In this document: positions 23,881 to 30,811 of the stretch, one piece after another
Position numbering within the stretch: the stretch's first letter is position 1
How the letters are laid out: each line of letters begins with the position of its first letter
Origin: Nodosilinea sp. LEGE 07298
GTDB taxonomy: Bacteria > Cyanobacteriota > Cyanobacteriia > Phormidesmidales > Phormidesmidaceae
Length of the DNA stretch: 33,145 nucleotides
NCBI RefSeq assembly: GCF_015207265.1
Contig: NZ_JADEXE010000041.1
Span: 1 to 33,145 of the forward strand
Direction of reading: 5' to 3'
Notes under the pieces: model-generated
Databases searched by the model: none
Seen by the model: the letters and a program-made list of their open reading frames with translations, nothing else
What the model was told of the DNA's origin: nothing
Program-made: the position numbers and the translations under genes

Positions 23881-24465
23881 ATGAATAAGCGTTTAGGAGG
23901 CCTGGGGCTGATCGCAGCCTTGGGTGTTTTTGCTCTACCCGCTGCGGCTCAGACTGGGCCAGACGCAACCGCCGAATTGCTCGACTCGGAGGGCAATCGA
24001 GTCGGTATCGTTGAGTTCACCTCAGTGGAAGACGGCGTGCAAATTCAAACTCTAATAGAAGGCTTTGACACCGCCGTAACCGACGAGGCCAGGGGCGAGC
24101 ATGGCTTGCATATCCACGAGACAGGGGAATGCACGGCACCCGATTTTTCCTCCGCTGGTGGGCACTTCAACCCAACGGATGCAGAGCATGGTCTGCTCCA
24201 ACCCGACGGCCCCCATGCCGGAGACCTTCCCAATATTTGGATTGAGGCCGACGGCAGCGCCGACTATACCGTAACCACCAACTTAATTACATTGGAACCC
24301 GGCGATGGTCAAAGACCGGCCCAGATGGGCGATCGCAGCCTGTTCGACAGCGACGGTAGCGCTGTTGTCCTTCACTCCGGCCCAGATGACTACATCACCG
24401 ACCCAGCAGGCGATAGCGGCGATCGCCTGGCCTGTGGGGTGATTGTGCCAAACCAATCGCGTTAG
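23881..24465 (+). CDS. sodC: Cu/Zn superoxide dismutase, exported
   Basis: 194 residues. A signal peptide (cleavage after about AAA-Q, residue 24) precedes a complete Cu/Zn-SOD fold. Metal ligands by motif: H77 and H79 (HGLHIHE), bridging H95 (GGHFNP), H103, H112 and D115 (PHAGDLPN) for zinc, and H165 (VVLHSGPDD) for copper. C84 and C185 form the conserved disulfide. The enzyme dismutates superoxide in the periplasm or extracytoplasmic space. SodC is less usual in cyanobacteria than Fe- or Mn-SOD. It is convergent with the membrane-protein gene beyond. Confidence 0.96.
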   Translation: MNKRLGGLGLIAALGVFALPAAAQTGPDATAELLDSEGNRVGIVEFTSVEDGVQIQTLIEGFDTAVTDEARGEHGLHIHETGECTAPDFSSAGGHFNPTDAEHGLLQPDGPHAGDLPNIWIEADGSADYTVTTNLITLEPGDGQRPAQMGDRSLFDSDGSAVVLHSGPDDYITDPAGDSGDRLACGVIVPNQSR

Positions 24466-24477
24466 CCTAAGCACACC

Positions 24478-25140
24478 TCACGGATTGCGAAAGCGAAGTG
24501 CCAGTAGCGAAGGACGCAGGCAAAGGTAGGCGAGCGGGCCGAAAAGGGGCACCCCTGCTGCCAGCCAAAATAGTTGGGAATTTGGCGTCAGCCCCCGTCG
24601 CGCCATGTCGTCTTTCAGCAGCGTTGGATAGGGGAACAGCACACAGAACAAACCAAAGGCAATGCTCATGCCGTGGATAAAGCGATTGGTTAGGAACGCC
24701 TGCCTAAAGCCAGCCCAGTCGCCCCACAGCACGGCAAAAAGCACCAGAGCGATCGCGCTAATGGTCAAAATTACACCCGTTAAACGCGAATTTAAGATAG
24801 CAATCCAGAGACCCTGTTCGCCGGTAAATTCCTGATTGGGTTGGCGCAGGGCCAGGTAAGGAATTAGCGCAATCACGCCGGTAGCGAGCGACGCCAGCAT
24901 AAACAGCCAGGCTGGCAGAGACTGCATTCTGCCATCTGGAAAAATGAGACTGCTATAAATCAGCAGCCAAATGCCGACCAGGCTAAACAGCGACAGAATC
25001 ACGGGGTTGATTGACGGAATCTGTCCGGCTAGGAGCGATTGGATGGGCTGAAACGCATCGGCTGGTAATGGAGGGGCAAAAAACAGGACATAAACGATAA
25101 AGCCAAGCCAGATCAACCAGAGCGTCAGCGTTCGGATCAT
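24478..25140 (-). CDS. Conserved integral membrane protein, unknown function
   Basis: 220 residues with about six hydrophobic helices: near 4-23, 45-63, 76-97, 115-140, 152-172 and 188-210. Recognisable conserved pieces are LFFAPPLPADAFQPI, a NPVILSLFSLVGIWLLIYSSLIFPDGR stretch, the LRQPNQEFTGEQG loop, and the end LKDDMARRGL...FGPLAYLCLRPSL. Similar proteins occur in cyanobacteria and plant plastids, from memory; no function is known to me. It is convergent with sodC (gap 12 bp). Confidence 0.75.
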   Translation of the reverse strand: MIRTLTLWLIWLGFIVYVLFFAPPLPADAFQPIQSLLAGQIPSINPVILSLFSLVGIWLLIYSSLIFPDGRMQSLPAWLFMLASLATGVIALIPYLALRQPNQEFTGEQGLWIAILNSRLTGVILTISAIALVLFAVLWGDWAGFRQAFLTNRFIHGMSIAFGLFCVLFPYPTLLKDDMARRGLTPNSQLFWLAAGVPLFGPLAYLCLRPSLLALRFRNP

Positions 25141-25327
25141 AATGTTTGGGCCTCGTTTGATTCTGTTTGATTGTTGAGGCTGAGCTAGGACAAAAATACC
25201 TACCAGAGATAGATTGATGCCGCAGCATGAGCTGGCTGTGCAATAGTCGGTTTGTCGAGCGGCTAGTTTCTAGGTGAGGCTGTAGGGGGCGATCGCGGTG
25301 ATCAGAAAAGCGCCCGATTAACGCCGA

Positions 25328-26119
25328 TTAATGATAGCTAGCTCGATCGATTGTGCAGCGGAAAAACTCACCCTCTGGCTCAAAGCGATCGGTGCCAAAA
25401 AACCACCCAGCCCGCATTTTGGTAGGAATGGTGTAGCCGCCAAAGGTGCCATTGGCCTCAACGATGACCCCAAAGTCGACATAGTGGTGGTCGCCGCCCT
25501 CAGGATTGCCCCAGCGGCTGAGCTTAACCTGCTGCAGCGATCCCTCTGGGGTCAGGGTCAGGGTGAGGTGGGCGGGTTCTCCCAGGGCGTTGAAGCTGGC
25601 CTGTACTTGAGATTCGTTGCGCTGCGTCCAGCCCACATCGGGATGGCACAGCACCGAGGGCAACCACACCAATTCTCCCTGTACCCGCCCCGCCGCCGAG
25701 CGAGTGACATCGTTACCGGCGGCCTGCATTACCGGGAACAGGCCCAGCAGTTTCCACTGCACCTCGCTAACGCCATCCACCAGGCGATCGGCCCCCACAA
25801 CCGGCAAGCCCCGCATCCAGGCTGTGGCACGCCAAACCATACCCCTTGGCCAGCGAATTACTTCTTCGCCTTGGAAGCGGTGCCAGGTTTGGTCGAGTTT
25901 GATGTTGCCGTGCATGTGCAGGCGTACGGCAGCGGCCAGGGGCGTACTGGGGGCGATCGCCTGGGTTAAATAGCGCTGGGCCAGAGAGGGCAGATGAGTG
26001 AAGGCGTCTGGGTTGAAGGGGGTACCAGTAGCCAGCGGTGATGCCTCTGGATCCGTGCTTTGCGATCGCCACAAGTCTTCTAGCGATACCGATGGAGCGT
26101 TAGCCAGGGTTGTAGTCAT
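25328..26119 (-). CDS. Conserved protein, DUF6544/DUF6920-like
   Basis: 263 residues, soluble, no signal peptide. The layout LPSLAQRYLTQAIAPSTPLAAAVRLHMHGNIKL followed by MVWRATAWMRGLPVVGADRLVDG, the GRVQGELVWLPSVL segment and a C-terminal GYTIPTKMRAGWFFGTDRFEPEGEFFRCTI fits a family I recall as DUF6544 or DUF6920, of unknown function. GGAGG at 26125-26129 supports the start. Before an IS landed 25 bp upstream, it was the second gene of a two-gene operon with the small membrane protein now at 27600-28013. Confidence 0.75.
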   Translation of the reverse strand: MTTTLANAPSVSLEDLWRSQSTDPEASPLATGTPFNPDAFTHLPSLAQRYLTQAIAPSTPLAAAVRLHMHGNIKLDQTWHRFQGEEVIRWPRGMVWRATAWMRGLPVVGADRLVDGVSEVQWKLLGLFPVMQAAGNDVTRSAAGRVQGELVWLPSVLCHPDVGWTQRNESQVQASFNALGEPAHLTLTLTPEGSLQQVKLSRWGNPEGGDHHYVDFGVIVEANGTFGGYTIPTKMRAGWFFGTDRFEPEGEFFRCTIDRASYH

Positions 26120-26124
26120 AATGA

Positions 26125-26129
26125 CCTCC
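26125..26129 (-). promoter_or_regulatory. Ribosome binding site preserved beside the IS
   Basis: GGAGG, 5 bases before the ATG at 26119. The IS boundary at 26148 leaves this site intact, but the original upstream promoter is now on the far side of the IS. Confidence 0.75.
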
Positions 26130-26721
26130 AGGTTGCGATCGGGCTTAGGCGATTTCCGAGAATAAAAGTACCGTACAATTTGGCCTTGAGCACAGTATAG
26201 GCAGATGAACCGGTAGAGCGAGTTATGTTGCTATCAACCCTAGAAAGAGAGCAATTAAGCAAGAGTCAAATCGAAGACCTGCGGCTGGCATCGACAAAAC
26301 TCAGTGGGGCGAAGCGGCGGAGTTTTCACGCTGAGATGTGCCTGAAATATTGCGATGGGAGCGCAAGATTAGCTGAAACGGTATTTGGCTGGAATCGAGC
26401 CACCGTCGAGCTAGGGTTGGCAGAGCAGAGCAGCGGCATCACTTGCGTGGGGGCACAAGCGAGCGCAAGCGGTACAAAACGGTGGGAAGAACGGCATCCT
26501 GAAGTGGCGCAAGCCCTAAGAGAACTTGCCGAAGCTCATGCTCAACAAGACCCAACGTTTTCAAGTTCCATCGCCTATACCCGATTAACCGCAGCAGCGG
26601 CGTTGGAGCAGTTAGCGCAACGGGGATTTGCTGTCGAACAGTTGCCCTCAGCCAGTACAATGGCCGTCGTGCTGAATCGGATGGGCTACCGGTTGAGGAA
26701 AGTGGTGAAAGCAAAACCCCA

Positions 26722-26728
26722 AAAAAAC
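26722..26728 (+). promoter_or_regulatory. A_AAA_AAC -1 ribosomal slippery site
   Basis: In the first transposase frame the codons are CAA-AAA-AAC-TCC-TAG, so A_AAA_AAC is in the exact phase for -1 slippage. The zero-frame stop comes one codon after the site. The -1 frame reads KKLLETDTIFDNL, which continues the family sequence. Confidence 0.7.
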
Positions 26729-27059
26729 TCCTAGAAACTGACACAATTTTTGATAACCTGCATCGGCACAGCGAGCGACCCAATGACGGCAGCATCAGAC
26801 GATTGAGCATGGATTGTAAAGCGACCGTCAGACTTGGAGATTACTCGCGGGGTGGCAAAACTCGAGGAAATCATCAAGCGAGTGACCACGATATGGGATG
26901 CACTGAGAAATACATTCCCTGCGGCATTGTCGATGAGGACAGCGGGGCGCTGCACATCCACTTCGGCAGCTCTTACAAAACCAGTGATTTCATGGTCGAT
27001 ACCATTCAACAATGGTGGAAGAGCCTAACGCCTGCTCAGCAGCAGACAACCCAACAGAT

Positions 27060-27183
27060 CAACACTCCGGACAGTTTTTGATAGGAAACGGTGGAATGAG
27101 GGTTTCAGCCCTCTTTTACAGTGGTCTGGGCAACGAGAAATCAAGGGTTTCAGCGCTTGTCCGAAAAAGTGTCCGGACTATTG
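27060..27183. mobile_element. MITE-like element inserted in the transposase
   Basis: A 124-bp non-coding segment flanked by ACAGAT at 27054-27059 and 27184-27189. Its ends are inverted repeats: CAACACTCCGGACAGTTTTT on the left and, reversed, CAATAGTCCGGACACTTTTT on the right, 17 of 20 matching. Inside, GGGTTTCAGC is directly repeated at 27100 and 27145. Removing it with one duplication restores QQIQLKMDNGPE across the joint. The parent IS is not recognised. Confidence 0.88.
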
Positions 27184-27599
27184 ACAGATTCAACTCAAAA
27201 TGGATAATGGTCCTGAAAGTAGTGGGGTGCGAACTCAGTTTTTGAATCGGATGGTGGAGTTTGTCGATACAATTGGCAAACCCATTCACTTGCTGTACTA
27301 TCCTCCGTACCATAGTAAGTACAATCCCATTGAGCGATGCTGGGGAATCCTAGAACAGCATTGGAATGGGACTCAGCTAAAAGATGTTGCTACGATGCTT
27401 GCTTGGGCGCAAAGCATGACCTGGAAAGGTCTTCAACCCATTGTTCAGTTGAATCAAAAGGTTTACCAAAAAGGTATCTCACTTTCCAAAGTAGCGATGA
27501 AAGCAGTGGAGAGCAGGTTAGAACGCAATCCTTTGCTACCCAAGTGGGATATCCTGATTCGCCCTGCTTGATTTGGTACCTTCTTTCCCGGAAATCACC

Positions 27600-28013
27600 T
27601 TAATTGTTCTGCTGTCGATCGCCGAGCCCACGCCAAATTTGGCGGCCAATCAGCGGCGAAAGCGCCATCAGCACCAGCCCAAAGGGCATGAGCCCGCCGT
27701 GAGCGATATCGTAGTCGGCCCCAATTTGAGACCAGGAATAGCCTAAACCCAGCCGCCCCAGCCCAACCTCAAAGGCCAGGGTCAGGCTCGACCACAGCAG
27801 GCCAATGCCCAACCCCTGCCAGCGCGAGAGCTTGAGCCACGGTACAAACAAGGTGGCAAGAGTCACAATCAACAGCGACCCGATAATAAAAGACACAGTG
27901 TGGGCGAGGCTCGGCCCCAGAGCCGGTATCAGCCAAAGAGTTCGCACCGTCCCGTTCACGCTTTCGGCCAGAATGAAAACCAGCCAAACTACAATGCTTT
28001 TGAAAATGATCAT
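27600..28013 (-). CDS. Small integral membrane protein, unknown function
   Basis: 137 residues with about four hydrophobic helices (near 3-23, 33-58, 66-88 and 104-123). The loop AESVNGTVRTLWLIP and the segment LGLGYSWSQIGADYDIAHGGLMPFGL recall a bacterial membrane family I cannot name. Its TAA stop codon is exactly the TTA duplication made by the IS at 26148-27599, so the frame survived insertion unchanged. Before insertion it lay 25 bp upstream of the DUF6544-like gene, almost certainly in one operon. A perfect inverted repeat lies 27 bp before its start. Confidence 0.75.
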   Translation of the reverse strand: MIIFKSIVVWLVFILAESVNGTVRTLWLIPALGPSLAHTVSFIIGSLLIVTLATLFVPWLKLSRWQGLGIGLLWSSLTLAFEVGLGRLGLGYSWSQIGADYDIAHGGLMPFGLVLMALSPLIGRQIWRGLGDRQQNN

Positions 28014-28039
28014 GGTTCACCTCAGGGCAATCTGGCCCT

Positions 28040-28055
28040 TAAGTAGAACTACTTA
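28040..28055. promoter_or_regulatory. Perfect inverted repeat between divergent genes
   Basis: TAAGTAG, AA, CTACTTA: a 16-bp dyad. It is 26 bp from the start of the minus-strand membrane protein and 80 bp from that of the SDR gene. Size and position are right for a dimeric regulator serving one or both genes. No regulator gene lies next to it. Confidence 0.5.
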
Positions 28056-28135
28056 TGATCTTACTGCGATCGCGATCGCCTGAGTTCAACCGAGATGCAG
28101 AACTTAACCTCGCTATGCTCTGAACCATTTACCCC

Positions 28136-28969
28136 ATGACACGCCCCGTCGTCCTGATCACTGGCTGTTCCTCTGGTATTGGCAAAGCGCTGTGTTTGGC
28201 CTTCCATCGTCGCGGTTGTCGCGTTGTCGCCACGGCCAGACGATTAGAGGCGATCGCTGACCTGGCCGCCCAAGGCATGCTCACCCTGCCGCTGGATGTC
28301 ACGGATGCAGTCGGCATTAAGACCGCGATCGAAACCGTGGTCGCCCGCGAAGGGCGCATTGACATCCTGGTCAACAATGCCGGATTTGGGCAGTTTGGCC
28401 CGCTGATGGATATCAGCTCGACGCAGCTCCAGGTGCAGTTTCAGACGAATGTGATCGCTCCCCTGGCGCTGGTGCAGCAGGTTGCCCCGATCATGAAGCA
28501 GCAGCGATCGGGGGCGATCGTCAATATCGGTAGTATTTCGGGGCTGGTGACAACCCCCTTTGCCGGAGCCTACTGTGCGTCGAAGGCCGCGCTGCACAGC
28601 CTGTCAGAGGCGCTGCGCTTGGAGCTAGCCCCGTTTGGCATCCAGGTGGTTACCGTGCAGCCGGGGGCCATTCAGTCAAATTTTGGTCAGGCCGCAGAGC
28701 AGGGTCTAGCGCAGGTGCTCTCGCCAGAGTCGTGGTACGCACCACTGGAAGCTAAGCTGCGAGCCAGGGCAACGCTATCTCAGGTGCAAGCGACACCAGC
28801 CGAGGTGTTTGCCGAACAGCTGACGACGGCAGTGTTGAGGCCCCATCCCTCGACGACAGTCCGATTAGGGAAAAAGAGCCGGTGGTTGCCGTTGCTAAAG
28901 CAGGTGCTGCCGCCCAGACTGATGGATTTTTTGCTCAAACGGCAGTTTGGGCTCACGCAAATTCTGTGA
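28136..28969 (+). CDS. Short-chain dehydrogenase/reductase (classical SDR)
   Basis: 277 residues. The cofactor motif TGCSSGIG is at 9-16, NNAG at 80-83, the catalytic serine at 133-135 region (GSISG), Y146 and K150 (YCASK). The arginines after the first strand (TARRLE) suggest NADPH preference. The C-terminal extension with a basic segment (LGKKSRWLPLLKQVLPPRLMDFLLKRQFGL) resembles retinol or steroid dehydrogenase-like SDRs that touch membranes. Substrate is unknown. It diverges from the small membrane-protein gene, with a dyad between. Confidence 0.9.
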   Translation: MTRPVVLITGCSSGIGKALCLAFHRRGCRVVATARRLEAIADLAAQGMLTLPLDVTDAVGIKTAIETVVAREGRIDILVNNAGFGQFGPLMDISSTQLQVQFQTNVIAPLALVQQVAPIMKQQRSGAIVNIGSISGLVTTPFAGAYCASKAALHSLSEALRLELAPFGIQVVTVQPGAIQSNFGQAAEQGLAQVLSPESWYAPLEAKLRARATLSQVQATPAEVFAEQLTTAVLRPHPSTTVRLGKKSRWLPLLKQVLPPRLMDFLLKRQFGLTQIL

Positions 28970-29077
28970 TGCAGGAATGAAACAAAGGAAACCCACTCAG
29001 ATTAGGCTATCGCCGCCATCAGCTGAGGGTGGTGTCGTCTAACCGTTAGGATGGAATTGGAGATTTAGGTTCTGGCA

Positions 29078-30016
29078 TTGGCACCACACACCTACGAGCC
29101 CCCGGTTGATGCCCTATTGCGCTATGGCGAAGGCGAGGGTATCAACGCCAAAGATTGGCCCAACTACGTGCAGGAGTTGGGCTTGACTACCGACCACGTT
29201 CCCGCCCTGATTCAGATGGCCCAGGACGAGCAACTGTGGGAATTTTTTGATGGGAACTACGATCGCAAAGACGAATCCTTAGAGGCAGACATCGATCCGG
29301 AAGAGGCGCTGTGGGCACCGATACATGCCTGGCGATCGCTGGGTCAGCTGCAAGCTATTGAGGCCATTCAGCCCCTCGCCCAGGTTTTGCAGCAGCACGA
29401 CGTTGACTGGTGCTGGGAAGAGCTGCCCCAGGTCTTTGGGCTGATGGGTGAAGCGGCGATCGCCCCACTAGAGGAACTGCTCTCCACCAAAATTGACTAC
29501 AACAACAAAATTACGCTGGTCGAGGGGATTGGCAAAATTGCCAAGATGTCTCCCGACCTGCGCGATCGCACTGTGGAGGCGCTCACCCGGCAGCTCAGCC
29601 ACTTCAAAAATCACCATCGCTCCGTCAATGGTGCCCTGATCGCACAACTGCTCGATTTCAATGCCCTCGAAGCGGTGCCGGTGATGGAGGCCGCCTACGG
29701 GGCGAAAAAGGTCGACGAGATGTTTGTCGGATCGTGGGCCACGGTGCAAATTGAACTAGGGCTCAAGCAAAAATCTGATTTCACCCCTGAAGAGCTAGAA
29801 ATTCGCTACACCCCTAGGCAGGAGCAGATGATGGCCAACGTTAAAGCCTTTGTGGAGCGGCAAGAGGCTCAGCAGCAGCAGAGATTACCCAGACATCTGG
29901 GCACCAAACCACCAGAGTTCGGTGATATCGCGGCTCAGAAGGGCAGTAAAAAACTAGCGAATAAATCTGGCTTTGGCGGCAATGTATCGAGTTCAAAAAA
30001 GCGTAAGAAAAAGTAG
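29078..30016 (+). CDS. HEAT-like repeat protein, DUF1186-like N-terminus
   Basis: 312 residues, soluble and mostly helical. The N-terminal pattern (VDALLRYGEGEGINAKDWPNYVQELGLTTDHVPALIQMAQDEQLWEF) resembles DUF1186-type or HEAT-like proteins. Two to four helical repeats follow (AIEAIQPLAQVLQQHD, AIAPLEELLSTKID). The tail (after about residue 275) is disordered and very basic, ending KKRKKK, which may contact nucleic acid or membranes. The start is a TTG: an in-frame TAG at 29066 rules out earlier starts, and no ATG precedes the conserved region. Function unknown. Confidence 0.7.
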   Translation: MAPHTYEPPVDALLRYGEGEGINAKDWPNYVQELGLTTDHVPALIQMAQDEQLWEFFDGNYDRKDESLEADIDPEEALWAPIHAWRSLGQLQAIEAIQPLAQVLQQHDVDWCWEELPQVFGLMGEAAIAPLEELLSTKIDYNNKITLVEGIGKIAKMSPDLRDRTVEALTRQLSHFKNHHRSVNGALIAQLLDFNALEAVPVMEAAYGAKKVDEMFVGSWATVQIELGLKQKSDFTPEELEIRYTPRQEQMMANVKAFVERQEAQQQQRLPRHLGTKPPEFGDIAAQKGSKKLANKSGFGGNVSSSKKRKKK

Positions 30017-30037
30017 CGCCAGTGAGGTTAAGGAAGA

Positions 30038-30436
30038 TCATACGGTTTGTAAGTACTCCCTCACTTGGCGCACAAAAATTTCGGCCTGCACATAGCATTC
30101 ATTGGCTGCTTCTATCGAAGATTCGATTAGGTCGCCGTAGTCAGCTTCTAGGCGCTGCTCAAAGGTATGATGCAGCCACATAGACATTTCTTTGTCAAAA
30201 ATTCCTGTCTTGACAAACTCGCGATCAAATAAAGAAATTGCCCCTTTGTGCTTCGATGTGCCAAGCTGTCGCGTAACGAGCAGCGCCAAGACAGCGTAAA
30301 ACATGGCCTAGTAGCAACGATTGATGGAGTCAGAATAAAGGTCTTGCTCAAATAAAAGCTGCCCAGCATCTAGGGCATTTTGGGCCTGCTGAAGTCGCGC
30401 CTTAACCAGAGCCCCAATATTGTCTGATTAGCTCAT
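30038..30436 (-). pseudogene. HEPN-domain gene with two stop codons
   Basis: Translation from the ATG at 30436 gives a complete HEPN domain of 132 codons, but codon 3 is TAA (30428-30430) and codon 43 is TAG (30308-30310). The second stop replaces the usual second tyrosine of the RxYYAMF motif (here NRCY-stop-AMFYAVLALL). The remainder keeps ISLFDREFVKTGIFDKEMSMWLHHTFEQRLEADYGDL and an R-x6-H motif (RQLGTSKH) possibly corresponding to the HEPN RNase site. Its ATG overlaps the stop of the nucleotidyltransferase gene (ATGA), the classic MNT-HEPN pairing. A shorter product from the ATG at 30304 cannot be ruled out. Confidence 0.85.
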
Positions 30437-30753
30437 GCAGCAATACCCTCTGCGCGGATATTGTGAACGAGAGGGCTGGCTGTATAAGGGCTAGCCTCAA
30501 ACTGTTGCCGGGAATATTTGACCGTGGTAATGATCACATCATGGTAGAAGCCAACTTCCCAGGCAATATCGCTAATGGCTTTCCAAGTAGTGCGGTCTAA
30601 GGTGTCAACCACAACACAAATATCAAGGTCTGAGTCTGGCTGAGCATTGCCTCTGGCCCGCGAGCCAAACGCCCAAATGCTGGCGGAGGGAAATTGTCCA
30701 CGAATTTTGCTGGCAAATTCGGCCAAAATTTGTTGATCGCTCGTTGAGAGCAT
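30433..30753 (-). CDS. MNT-type minimal nucleotidyltransferase (antitoxin)
   Basis: 106 residues. The nucleotidyltransferase signature GSRARGNAQPDSDLDI (G30 to I45, metal aspartates D42 and D44) sits at the start of a minimal fold. Such proteins pair with HEPN proteins as toxin-antitoxin systems; in studied pairs the MNT partner modifies and silences the HEPN ribonuclease. Here the downstream HEPN gene starts in a 4-bp ATGA overlap but is broken. The nucleotidyltransferase itself looks full length and intact. Confidence 0.88.
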   Translation of the reverse strand: MLSTSDQQILAEFASKIRGQFPSASIWAFGSRARGNAQPDSDLDICVVVDTLDRTTWKAISDIAWEVGFYHDVIITTVKYSRQQFEASPYTASPLVHNIRAEGIAA

Positions 30754-30811
30754 AGTGCGTTGAGCTGCCTAAATGTCAGCATTCTGATACTGGTTCAATT
30801 GTAACTAGCCC

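Larger units (their letters stand above)
26225..27571 (+). pseudogene. ISAzo13-type transposase, interrupted
   Basis: Three open segments make one DDE transposase: 26225-26734, then a -1 frame running to a stop at 27081, then a third segment whose first ATG is at 27200. Catalytic residues are the D of MDCKATVRLGDYS, the D of MDNGPESS and the E of NPIERCWG; all remain. The first shift occurs at a canonical slippery heptamer, so it may be programmed. The second break is a 124-bp insertion plus 6-bp duplication (130 bp, one base over a multiple of three), which accounts exactly for the last frame change. With one -1 shift and the insert removed, the protein would be 405 residues, a full length. 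Confidence 0.88.
26148..27599 (+). mobile_element. ISAzo13-like insertion sequence with nested MITE
   Basis: A 1452-bp element. The left end begins GGCGATTTCCGAGAATAAAA; the right end read backwards begins GGTGATTTCCGGGAAAGAAG; both continue to GTACC, giving 20 of 25 matching positions. It is flanked by a TTA duplication at 26145-26147 and 27600-27602. Its single transposase reads left to right and is interrupted by a 124-bp element plus a 6-bp duplication. Without these the IS would be 1322 bp. Transposase motifs (TVRLGDYSRGGKTRG, MDNGPESSG, YNPIERCWGILEQHWNG) match the ISAzo13 group as I recall it. Confidence 0.9.

Noticed and set aside
23720-23968. 82-codon minus-strand frame upstream of sodC
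   Set aside because: It runs antisense through the sodC start and signal peptide and shows no known domain or ribosome-binding site.
26225-27571. Transposase frame breaks as sequencing errors
   Set aside because: The second break is an insertion with duplicated flanks and inverted ends, which an error cannot produce. The first is at an A-run and could be an error, but it is in perfect slippery phase, so I report it as a possible programmed shift.
30308-30430. HEPN stop codons as sequencing errors
   Set aside because: Two separate nonsense codons in an otherwise intact frame make error less likely, though it cannot be excluded without resequencing.
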